From assembly GCA_036365145.1 (NCBI GenBank), contig JAEOAD010000015.1, forward strand, positions 7,371,501-7,435,500: a stretch of DNA of 64,000 nucleotides, written 5' to 3'. Below, one piece after another: positions 55,800 to 64,000 of this stretch (the first letter of the stretch is position 1; each line of letters begins with the position of its first letter). The notes beneath the pieces are model-generated. The model was not told the DNA's origin and ran no database searches. It saw nothing but the letters and a program-made list of their open reading frames with translations. Position numbers and translations under genes: made by a program. The stretch comes from Orientallactaga sibirica (lineage: Eukaryota; Chordata; Mammalia; Rodentia; Dipodidae).

Positions 55800-56018
55800 T
55801 CTTTTCAGTTCTAGGTATTGAATCAGGGCCTTGAAGATGTAAGGCAAGCACTCTAGCACTGATCTATTTCCCAAGCTCTCTTACTTCTTTTGGATTTTGG
55901 GAGAGGATTTCATTCAGTTGCCCCAGCTGGCTTTGGCTTCACTCTGTACCTTAGACTGGCCTCAAAATTTGAATCTTTCTGCTTCAGCCTCTTGAGGAGC
56001 TGGCATGACCAAGTCCAG
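55800..56018 (-). mobile_element. B1-dID-like composite SINE, antisense
   Basis: Left, an ID-like part in reverse: AGGTATTGAATCAGGGCCTT, GGCAAGCACTCTAGCACTGA. Right, a B1 part in reverse: CCAGCTGGCTTTGGCTTCAC, GACTGGCCTCAAAATTTGAA, CTTTCTGCTTCAGCCTCTTG. B1 followed by dID is a known rodent composite SINE, found in squirrel-related and several other lineages. Confidence 0.68.
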
Positions 56019-56039
56019 CAAGGGGAGTTCTTTATCTTT

Positions 56040-56135
56040 CTTTTTTTCCTGATATTGTTGGTGTTAGGGATCAAGCCCAGGGTCTTATACATGTAGGTGA
56101 GTGTTCACATACTGAGCTACTCCCTTCATCTATAG
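56040..56135 (-). mobile_element. dID-like SINE fragment, antisense
   Basis: GTGTTAGGGATCAAGCCCAG, GGTCTTATACATGTAGGTGA, TACTGAGCTACTCCCTTCAT resembles the reversed ID part (GATTGAACTCAGGGCCT; GGCAAGCACTCTACCACTGA). Confidence 0.55.
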
Positions 56136-56194
56136 ATTCTTTTTTAAAAAATATTTTTGTTTATATGAGTACATTTTATTTTATTTTATATATA

Positions 56195-56338
56195 TTTTTT
56201 GAGGTAGGGTCCCCCTCTAGTCTAGGCTGACCTGGAATTCACTATGTAGTCTCAGGGTGGCTTTGAACTCAAAGCATCCTCCTACCTTTGCCTCCTGAGT
56301 ACTTAGATTAAAGGCATGTGCCACCATGCCCTGATCAC
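56195..56338 (-). mobile_element. B1-type SINE, antisense
   Basis: GAGGTAGGGTCCCCCTCTAG, GCTGACCTGGAATTCACTAT, GTAGTCTCAGGGTGGCTTTG, then TAAAGGCATGTGCCACCATG. It carries the host-specific CTCAGGGTGGC middle, so it belongs to the younger set. Confidence 0.92.
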
Positions 56339-57364
56339 ACCTAGGAGAACTGGAAATGCCTTCATGAGTGAGGTGTTTAAACATTTAGCAGCACAGCACT
56401 AAGAGTTGCCCCAGAGGTGGATTTTTCTGAGCTCTCAGCTAGGTCTCCAGCTCTGCCTGAGATTTAATTTACATATGCCCTATCAGTGACTTCCAGGCAA
56501 CCTCGGTCCTGAGCTGGAGTGACCTACATTTTTCTCTTCTTTTCTTTGTAGTGGCAGGTGTGTGGCAGGCTGCCTAGTCTGCCCTGCAGGCTGGGAGTTC
56601 TGTGTCCTCTCAGTGAGGGGAGAGGCCCATCAACCTTCGGGTGATGGCTGCTATTCCTCTTGGTGCTGCTTGTCAGACACATGTGGAGTTGCTCTGACCT
56701 CTAACTTCCCTTGTTCCTCTTGTCACGCACATGTTTCCTTCATCCAGACCCTGTAGCTGATTACCACCATCTGCTCACCCTTCCTGCCTCTCAGGGCAGT
56801 CCTTCTGCTGGGCCAGCATACGCTGCTAAGGACCCAAGGGGCTGTGTCACTGACCAACATTTGTTGCACTTTTGGATTTATTTTGACTTTAAGAGCTTTA
56901 CTGATCTAAGGGATATTACCTAATTTAACTTCGTCCTCTTTGGTACTCAGTAAAGGAGTACATGACACTAGCTCCCATTGAGGGAGTGTGTAAAGGGATG
57001 GAGATGTGCCCCTGTGGGCATCATTCCCAATCTCTTCATAAGGGCCCATGAAGGAGACACCGTTCTTTGCACCATATTACTGAGAAGAGCAGTGGGTACC
57101 TGCACACAGCCAGTTAGGGGTGAGAAGGTGCTTCCAACACAAGTGTGCTTGGTTTCCAAAATTACTCTTGTCACAACCCTGTCACCCCATCCCTTCACTG
57201 TAGGCTCTGTTAAGGCAGAGCACTGACTTGTGCTGTACTTGCAGTTTTGAAAGCCTTCAGTGACCACTGAGGTCATGGTGTGCATGGCAGCTTCAAAATG
57301 GCTTTGTTGAGGTTGAGCTGGGCCCCAAGCAGGACAAGTATTCTCTACTTACATCTTGTGTTTG
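56339..57364. other. Unique non-coding sequence
   Basis: Repeat-poor. Overlapping frames on both strands at 56562-57285 have no domain or splice support. Confidence 0.4.
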
Positions 57365-57634
57365 ATATTAGTTTTCTATAGCAGTTGTAATAAAGTTCCA
57401 TAAACCAGGTGCTTTAAGATATCAGGAAGTTATTGCCTTACAGATCCCTAGAAGTCCCACATTGGGTATCAGTAGACTTTCTGCTTGAAAGCTATAGCTG
57501 ATGGTAGCTTGTTGGCAGCCTTTGACATTCCCCGATTTCTGAAAGCATCACTCTAATCTTGGCCTTTATCTTCCATGACATTCTCTCTGTGTATCAGTAT
57601 CTCTGTGTAAATTCTACCCCCACCACTTATTTTT

Positions 57635-57782
57635 ATTGTTTTGTTTTTCAAGGTAGGGTCTTGCTCTAGCTGAGGCTGACCTGGAATTCACTATTCAGGA
57701 TGGTCTTGAAGTCATGATGATCCTCCTATGTCTGCATCCTGAGTGCTGGGATTAAAGGTGTATGCCACCATGCCTGGCTTAA
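57635..57782 (-). mobile_element. B1-type SINE inside MLT1, antisense
   Basis: TTTTCAAGGTAGGGTCTTGC, TCTAGCTGAGGCTGACCTGG, AATTCACTATTCAGGATGGT, GTGCTGGGATTAAAGGTGTA, TGCCACCATGCCTGGCTT. Full length. Confidence 0.92.
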
Positions 57783-57802
57783 ATATCCTCCCTGCCTTTT
57801 TT

Positions 57803-58042
57803 TTTTTTATTTTTAAAGATTTATTTATTTAATTACGAGTGAGGAAGAAAGAGGGAGAGAGAGAAGTAGATAGAGAGAAAGAGAATGGGTGCACCAGAGC
57901 CTCCAGCCACTGCTAATGAACTCTAGATGTATATGTCACTTTGTGCATCTGACTTTACGTGGATCCTGGGGAATCAAACCTGAGTCCTTAGGCTTTGCTT
58001 TGCAGGCAAGTGCTTTCACCACTAAGCCATCTCTCCAGCCCC
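57803..58042 (-). mobile_element. tRNA-type SINE inside MLT1, antisense
   Basis: Tail TTTATTTATTTAATTAC, GA-rich tract, body CTAATGAACTCTAGATGTAT and head TTCACCACTAAGCCATCTCT. It stands 20 bases from the B1, both in the same direction inside one LTR. Confidence 0.92.
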
Positions 58043-58192
58043 AAATAACCCCTTTTTATAAGGCATTCAGTCCTATTGGTCTAGGGCCCATCTTAATGAT
58101 TTAATTTATTATATCTTCAATGTGACTTTCCCAATAAGGTCACATTCGTTGGGGGTGAGATATTTAACATATAAATATCAGAGCAACACCAT

Positions 58193-58751
58193 TCAATTTG
58201 TCACATGCTTATACTTATCTCTAAAAATGGAGAAAAACAAAATTAAGGAATTTTTTTGTTTTTTCATTTTTTTAAATTATAAATATTTCTCTCCAGTGCA
58301 ACTTCTGATCTAAACAAGATAGACAAATGGCTTGTTTTCTGAGCTGATTCTCCTCTCCTAAGGGTCACATTAAGCAATTCCCTAGTCATCGCGTATGTGC
58401 CCTTAGATCCCAAGGGGTTTCCTCAGGTCCTATCCTTTAGTGAGGGGTGGCAAAGCTATGGGCAAAGCTGGTACTTCTCTGGTGATCTGAGACGTGATGG
58501 GCTGTATTTTGACTTTACTCTTCTGAATGTTTTGTGTCTTGTAGGTAGATCACCCAGAGTAGTTGAAATCTTTAGTAGTTTGCAAATTAGTACAACTCAT
58601 GGCTGCAGCTGACTGGACCTTTAGGGGCCATGCCTACATAGAATGGTTCACTATGGAATATATTTTCACAGATGAGGCTGAGTGTGGCTTTTGAGGGAGA
58701 GGAAGAAAATCTTTGGCTGATTGGTGATGGAAGTTCCCAACTTGGATAGTG
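58193..58751. other. Unique non-coding sequence
   Basis: No recognised repeat or gene. Confidence 0.4.
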
Positions 58752-59088
58752 TTGTAGTTACTTTTGTGTTGCTGGGACAAACAACCGACCAGAAGCAGCT
58801 TATGGGAGGAAAAGGATTATTTCAGGCTATCAGAATCCAGGGGAGGTTCCATCATGGTGGAAGAAGCTGGCTTCCTCCCATAGATCCATAGCAGAGAAAC
58901 ACCAACAGCCAGCAAACACAAACAGTCACAGCTTCAACTATCTCTTGACACAATTTAGGGCTGGACTAAAAGACACGCTCCCAGTGACATATTCGCCAAC
59001 AGGCTTCTTAAGGAGACTGAAGTTGCAGGCTTAATCAAAAATACCTCAGGCTATGGGAGACATACATTCACATTCAAACCACCATAGA
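58752..59088 (-). mobile_element. MT-like LTR, antisense
   Basis: TGTTGTAGTTACTTTTGTGT, TGCTGGGACAAACAACCGAC, GGAAGAAGCTGGCTTCCTCC, ATTCACATTCAAACCACCAT. The middle (AATCCAGGGGAGGTTCCATC, AAGAAGCTGGC) also links it to the LTR at 13813-14172 (GATCCAGGGGTAGTTCCATA). Confidence 0.8.
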
Positions 59089-59367
59089 GGGTCTACAGAG
59101 AAGTGGGAGCCAGGGAAGGAACAGGACAGGAGTTGTGTAACTCCTTGATGCTGCTTCTCTTGTGTACATCATTGCAATGTCCTGTCTCTTGGACATAAAC
59201 CTGAGGCCATCATAGATAGACCCTGCCTACCATCAGATGCAATGTTACCACCACAGGCTGAAAGCCTTTGGGGACACATGGTGATTCCCAAGTTTTAGTT
59301 GAGACTCACCATTTCTTCCAATGTGGATTATTCACCAATTCTTCACTCAGCTAAGGACAAGACTGAC

Positions 59368-59368
<1 letters not shown>
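59089..59368. other. Unique sequence ending in a poly(A) run
   Basis: I recognise no SINE or L1 in the 280 bases before the A41 run, and no AATAAA within 30 bases of it. It might be the end of an unrecognised retrocopy. Confidence 0.3.

Positions 59369-59409
<41 letters not shown>
59369..59409 (+). repeat. A41 homopolymer
   Basis: Forty-one uninterrupted A residues followed by CAGGGGGGCGGG. Homopolymers this long decay quickly, so it is recent or assembled uncertainly. Confidence 0.97.
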
Positions 59410-59410
<1 letters not shown>

Positions 59411-61235
59411 AGGGGGGCGGGTAATCATAGGGGAAGGAAGGAAGAATGTTCTGGATAAAGTATCAAATTGTCAAGGTGGTAGAGAGCATGGCAGAACATG
59501 CCCCAAATGAAAGGAGGGATATGACTTCAAGGTAAATTGAGAGTACACGAAGTGAAGTAGAGAACTCTTCTGCTTCATGCCCACACTATGCTCTAGGAAG
59601 ACTGCATTTATCCTGAGAGCAGGATGGTCGGATGTGTGAGAGGGTATGGTAGATCCCTCTGTACCCAACTTTGGGGAAAATGATTGGGGACGAGTTGTTA
59701 GGAGAGGCAAGAGATGACTGAAGGTGTTCTGGGAATAATCTAAACATTCACTTCCTCATTGTCTCATGAATCTCCACTCTGGATTTTGGGGGCAAGTGGA
59801 GTGGAGAGGGGGCAACTCTGCTCACAGCTGGTAGAGCTGCTCTCTCTTCCCTTCCTTGGGTCAGCCTGCTCCAGGCAGAGCCCTGTGTGGTTTTTCTCAT
59901 CCTAGCAAAACACAGGAGGATCAGGAGGCCATTGGCTGTGCTTCCTGCTTCAGAAGGAGAGCTTTGTTTGAAGAAGTTTCAGAGTGCAAAAGTCAGATTG
60001 AATACAATGGAGACACAAAATGAAATTGCTCTTTACAAGAAATACAGGTGCAATAAAATGGAAATACACTTGTTTTAACACAGCAAACATCCTGAGGATT
60101 TCTAAAGGCTACTGAGTAGGTTAAGCAAAGGTGCAGTTAAGAAAAGGAAGAAGGAAGGCTGGTTGGAGAGGTTGTTGGGCAGGCTGGTGTGTGACTGGGA
60201 AGTGCAGGTCTCACAGACTTGGTGGAAATGCTCTGGACAGTGGTCAGCAAGTAGGGACAAAGGCTGCTGTACTGGGACATAGGAACAGTTGCCTCTTTCC
60301 TCTGCACATTATGTGCCTCTTTGCTTAATTCTTCCATAGTCAAACACAGCCCTGTGCTTAGCCCCACTGACTGGCAGCTTCTTGGAATACCCTTATGGAC
60401 TCTGGACTGGAGCTTGTGAAGAGAAGAGAGAAAAGGCAGAATGTTTCACCTGCTGTGTATGTGAAACAGTAGTGAACCTTCCTGAAACAGTTGGTCAAGG
60501 CTTCTCTCTGGGACTTTGGTGAATATAAGAAGCAGTCCTTAAGTGCATACTGTATCCCATATTGCTGAAGAACCATGCTTGCAGTCAAGATCTGAGCTAC
60601 AAACTGGCAGCTTTCAGGTATGGAGTGGTTTTTTTTTTTTTTTTTTTTTTTGGAGGGGGCTTAGAACAGTGCCATTTGTTTCTGAATTTTAGTCTCAATG
60701 TCATCATTTACTAGCTAATCACAGCCATCTGACACTCAGGGCTCCTTTGCTTGTTCATGTGAGGGAAGAGACTCACAGGAGGAAGGAATTGCATCCTTTC
60801 CTTTCATGGTAGAGTTAAGGTTCCAGGCAGAATGCTGGAGATGGCAGCGGGAACCTTGAGAGTGGTGGGGCCATGGCAGCAAGCTCGCTTTCTGAAGTCA
60901 GAGCAGATGAAAAGCCACTGAACCTTGGCTTGTGCTTGACGTGGCTTTTACTGTGAGGGCTTTGGACTTTGGACCCTGGACAAGCTGTAGTTTAGAGAAC
61001 GCAGTGATTGGAATGACTAAGCAGGATGCTTTCTAAACGAATTTCCAGTGTTGGGTCTACATTGAGCTGAGGGGGATGGGTGGTGACCAATTGCATAGCC
61101 TGGAAAGTTCCTTCTAAGCTGACTTCACCATCCTCTGATTCATTCTCTGCTCTATCTTATGCTGAGGAAAGGTGGAAGCTGGTGTTTTGAACAGCTGGGT
61201 CTTACATCTCTTGCTCAGAAGTTCTGTGTCCTCTC
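59410..61235. other. Unique non-coding sequence with a T23 run
   Basis: Repeat-poor. T23 at 60629-60651 is followed by GGAGGGGG. No SINE is attached to it that I recognise. Frames at 59471-60588 are unsupported. Confidence 0.4.
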
Positions 61236-61740
61236 ATTCATTAAACATTCTGTGCATTGTGCACCTGCTATGTAACAGATGCTGTCCCACATGCTGGCGA
61301 TTCAACAGTGAATGAACCAAAGTCAAAACAATGCTTTCTAATGTGTATATAGGGAAGAAGAGGGAGGTAAAGAATGAAATAAGAGAGTAAGTTAGGTGAT
61401 ATGTCAATATCAGAAGAAGATACTTCATAGAAGTGAGATGGGCATGCCTTGGGGCAGATGGGGGATCTGTGATTGCAAGCAAAGTGACCAGGGAAGACCC
61501 CACTGAAGTGACATCAGATAAAGGACTTGAAAGAATTAGGGAAGGTAGTATCAATATGAGGGTGGAGAGAGAGTTGGTTCAGTGCAAAGGCTCTGGGCCT
61601 ATAAGAAGTATGCTATTTGCATAAGCCAGTGGGATGGGAAAACAGAAGGGAAATTAGTAGGATGGAGGTAAGAGCAGGAATTGGACCTCATTTAGGGACA
61701 CGTGCAGTGGGGTGGGAACAACATGTTCAGAAGCTCTTTG
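61236..61740 (+). mobile_element. Ancient mammalian interspersed repeat, family unassigned
   Basis: GCACCTGCTATGTAACAGAT, CTGGCGATTCAACAGTGAAT, GACCAGGGAAGACCCCACTG, AGTGACATCAGATAAAGGAC and CAGTGCAAAGGCTCTGGGCC appear in the order of a common mammalian repeat (CACCTACTATGTGCCAGGCA; GGGGATACAGCAGTGAAC; GGTCAGGGAAGGCCTCTCTG; AGTGCAAAGGCCCTGAGG). I do not recall its formal name with certainty. Confidence 0.5.
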
Positions 61741-61960
61741 GTGGCAGCTGAGGTCCCCAATATTGCTGAGCAGCAAAGCTTGCATGTCTGTTTCCTGGTC
61801 TTTCACCCTACCTGTGTAGGAAAGTACATAGATCCTGAAGGGATGAGATGACCAAGAGATCAGACTCCCCTACTCTGTGTAGCCAAAGTCCCCATCAACC
61901 TTGTTGGGTTTAAGGAGGAGAGAAGAAGAGATTTAAAATAAGTTTGAGGTGGAAGTTTGA
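61741..61960. other. Unique non-coding sequence
   Basis: Nothing recognised. Confidence 0.35.
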
Positions 61961-61974
61961 AACTTGTGTAATTT

Positions 61975-62193
61975 TTTAAATTTATATTTATTTATTTGAG
62001 AGACGAGAAAGAGAGAAAGAAAGAGAGAGAGAAGGAGAGGGAGAGAGAGAAGGAAGAGAATGGGCACATCAGGGCCTCCAGCCACTACAAACAAACTCCA
62101 GACACATGCATCTGGTTTTCGTGGGTCCTGGGAAATCAAACCTAGGTCCTTTGGCTTTATGGACAAGTGCTTAACTGCCCATCTCTCCAGCCC
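61975..62193 (-). mobile_element. tRNA-type SINE, antisense, with target duplication
   Basis: Tail ATTTATATTTATTTATTTG, GA-rich tract, body CAAACAAACTCCAGACACAT and head TTAACTGCCCATCTCTCCAG. Flanks AACTTGTGTAATTT (61961-61974) and AACTTGTGTGAATTT (62194-62208). A short deletion removed part of the body before CATCTGG. Confidence 0.93.
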
Positions 62194-62208
62194 AACTTGT
62201 GTGAATTT

Positions 62209-62590
62209 CAATAAGTGTAAGTGATCAGAAAGTTATGAAATGTGATGAAGGTGCTGATAACGGGTGGAAATGTAAGAGGAGGTGAGGTTAGATTAAAGGC
62301 AGTGATTGAGTAAACACATTTGCCTCCTCCATGTGTAGAGAGGCATGTTATAATATTATTGAAGTGGAACTAAGACTTAAAAAGTAGCTCTCATACCAGC
62401 CTCCTTGGTGTGACCTCCACTGCCAGTGCCTAGTCTGGCTCACCTCATCTACATTTGCCTCCTTGAACTGTCAGAACATATCCTTCCAGAGTGTAGCCTT
62501 CACCATCACATCACCCAGGACAGGGAAATAAGGGGACAAGCTCTGCACAGATGTTCACTGAGCAGTGACTGATGAGTTATATGCATAAAG
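62209..62590. other. Unique non-coding sequence
   Basis: Nothing recognised. Confidence 0.35.
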
Positions 62591-62600
62591 AATGCAACAG

Positions 62601-62830
62601 GGGGCTGGAGAGATGGCTTAGTGGTTAAGGTGCTTGCCTGCAATGCCTAAAGACCCAGGTTTGATTCCCTACTACCCACATAAGCAAGATGCACAGGGTG
62701 GTGGCATGCATCTGGAACTCATTTGCAAAAGCTAGAGGTCCCGATGCATTCATTTTCTCCCTCTTTCTCTCTCTCTCTCTTCCTCTTTCTCTCAAATAAA
62801 TTAACTAATAAATAAAAATTAAAAAGAGAT
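62601..62830 (+). mobile_element. tRNA-type SINE with 10 bp target duplication
   Basis: Almost consensus head GGGGCTGGAGAGATGGCTTA, GTGGTTAAGGTGCTTGCCTG, GGTTTGATTCCC, body GCATCTGGAACTCATTTGCA, CT-rich stretch and AAATAAATTAACTAATAAAT tail. Flanks AATGCAACAG (62591-62600) and AATGTAACAG (62831-62840). Confidence 0.95.
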
Positions 62831-62840
62831 AATGTAACAG

Positions 62841-64000
62841 AAGGAGCCAACTCAAGGCTTTCAGAAACATCTTTAAATTTGGGCAACTCAAAAGACAGGA
62901 GTCTTCTCCACACAGAAGAATTTCCTGGGAAGCTGTTTTTGATAGTGAATTTTATGGAATATATAAAGCAGTGACAGTTAAAGGGGAATGTCTGAATTCT
63001 ACACCCTCTAGTGCCAGGGAGTATTTCTAAACAACTGCCGGCTGTCTGTGAAGGAAGTCTTAAGATATAGGCCTTTCTTATAAAAACATTGAAGAATTTT
63101 TTAAAATGTAAAACACATTGGGAAGTCATCAATTCCTTTCCCTGTTCACAGACTAACTGGGTTCTTGGCATTTTTTTTTTTTTTTTGACCATAGCATGAA
63201 TGTTTTTACATGGCTAAAATCATAGTTACAGATCTAATTTTGGTCTCTTTAGGGGTGAGTGTGGACATCCACTGACTCTTTTTCATAACTACAAAATATT
63301 CTTTATTAAATTCCAGACACACTGAGAAATTCTCATGTGGTTATCAGTACTTTCAAGATTATATGTGCAGTGAGTTTCTTACTACACTTGAATTTGCTCC
63401 TGTTTAATAATCTCATGAAAATCCTTGGATATGGGATTTCAGAGACATGTTAACATATTGCTCATGGTGGCACTTCCTGGTGATAGTCATGACCCATACT
63501 ATGTACCATGGGCATGGGCACTCATGGAAGCATAAATGGAGTGTCACAGGACACTTTGTGGATAGAAAGTACCATGTTGGAGAAAGAAATGCTTGTACCT
63601 TTACAGACAAGTGCATCGATGAAACTCTTTAGGTTCGAGTATGTGGAGTTGAGTAGGGTTGACTTTTATGTCCACTCCCGAGTATTTATTTGTACTTTCC
63701 TCCACCTGTGATCAGTTGTGGCTAAACTCTGAAGAGCTCAGCTTCTCTTTGCTACTGTCAAAGGCAATTCCCCTAGGGAAGAGGGGCCCAAGTCATTCAT
63801 TAACTTTGAATCTCATTTAAGAAGTGACTCTTGTGCCCAACCAGTGGTAGGTCTCATGGAGAAGGGACATGATGAGGACACTGGGGTCTTGCTTAGGTGA
63901 TACTTCCCATCCTGTGGACATATTCTGGTAATGTATCACTGTGATCACAAAAATTCATCAGTCACATCCGAGCACTGATTTGAGCCAGGAACTTTCTAAA
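62841..64000. other. Unique non-coding sequence to the right edge
   Basis: A T16 run at about 63171-63186 has no attached SINE that I recognise. Overlapping frames at 63413-63711 on both strands lack support. 63780-63890 has a faint resemblance (GAGAAGGGACATGATGAGGA) to the later part of the ancient repeat at 61.2 kb. Confidence 0.35.

Larger units (their letters stand above)
57365..58192 (-). mobile_element. MLT1-like LTR, antisense, split by two SINEs
   Basis: Left piece 57365-57634: ATATTAGTTTTCTATAGCAG, GTAATAAAGTTCCATAAACC, GAAAGCATCACTCTAATCTT, CTTCCATGACATTCTCTCTG. Right piece 58044-58192: TTATAAGGCATTCAGTCCTA, GTCTAGGGCCCATCTTAATG, CCAATAAGGTCACATTCGTT. Both fit antisense MLT1 in order (GTTTTCTATAGCTGCTGTAA; TAGGGCCCACCCTAATCC; AAATAAGGTCACATTCACAG). 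Confidence 0.85.

Noticed and set aside
56562..57285. Overlapping frames on both strands in a GC-richer stretch
   Set aside because: No splice context, no similarity to a known family, and each is interrupted shortly after.
684..62830. tRNA genes suggested by A/B box words in SINE heads
   Set aside because: The heads lack a foldable tRNA 3' half and are attached to SINE bodies and A-rich tails.

Overview
This is a 64 kb piece of mammalian nuclear DNA, almost certainly from a rodent. It is AT-rich, CpG-poor, full of interspersed repeats, and has no long open reading frame outside retrotransposons. The rodent call rests on B1-type SINEs, three B4-type SINEs, a B1-dID-like SINE and MT-like ERVL-MaLR LTRs. 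The commonest SINE has a tRNA-like head as in B2/ID, but its body (containing CATCTGGAGTT and TTTGCAGTGGCT) is unlike mouse or rat B2. Together with the local B1 variant, this suggests a non-murid rodent, possibly a jerboa (Dipodidae). That is inference; no database was searched.

No protein-coding gene can be demonstrated. The window reads as an intergenic region or a very large intron. One 178 bp interval (49882-50059) has a plausible acceptor, an open frame and a GTATGT donor and is kept as a weak exon candidate. Several unique, repeat-free blocks (about 26.2-29.3, 29.9-32.9, 41.3-44.4, 46.1-47.4 and 49.0-50.4 kb) are the likeliest places for conserved regulatory DNA.

Layout: 1-0.67 kb antisense L1. 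0.7-2.1 kb SINE cluster. 3.2-3.45 kb MER2-like Tigger relic. 4.2-5.7 kb an internally deleted antisense L1 (ORF1 plus ORF2 start fused to the 3'UTR), abutting a sense L1 3' end. 8.6-9.0 kb MaLR-type LTR with a perfect 5 bp target duplication. 9.6-13.8 kb a 5'-truncated sense L1 with ORF2 remains and a long 3'UTR. 13.8-15.4 kb an antisense MaLR-type LTR, an old B1 and an ERV-like LTR carrying 20 bp tandem repeats. 15.4-21.3 kb a decayed older sense L1 invaded by SINEs and by a 1.23 kb L1 3'UTR copy with a 16 bp target duplication. 24.7-25.5 kb antisense L1 split by an LTR. 29.3-29.9 kb MLT1-like LTR split by a SINE. 33.6-36.2 kb LTRs and a hAT-like relic. 36.6-37.95 kb a B4/L1 chimera inside one target duplication. 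39.0-40.85 kb an L1 3' end. 44.4-45.3 kb two opposed MLT1-like fragments. 47.5 kb MER5A-like. 50.4-51.8 kb SINE, MER20-like element split by L1 DNA, MLT1-like. 52-59 kb MIRs, MT-like LTRs and SINEs, including an MLT1-like LTR split by two SINEs. 61.2-62.8 kb an ancient repeat and two SINEs.

Nothing works together as an operon or pathway. The story is layered retrotransposition: ancient MIR, MER2, MER5, MER20 and MLT1 relics underneath, MT-like LTRs, B4 and old L1 in the middle, and L1 3' ends, B1 and tRNA-type SINEs on top. All repeat family names come from recognised consensus features, not from a database search, and boundaries are usually good to about 10-20 bases.
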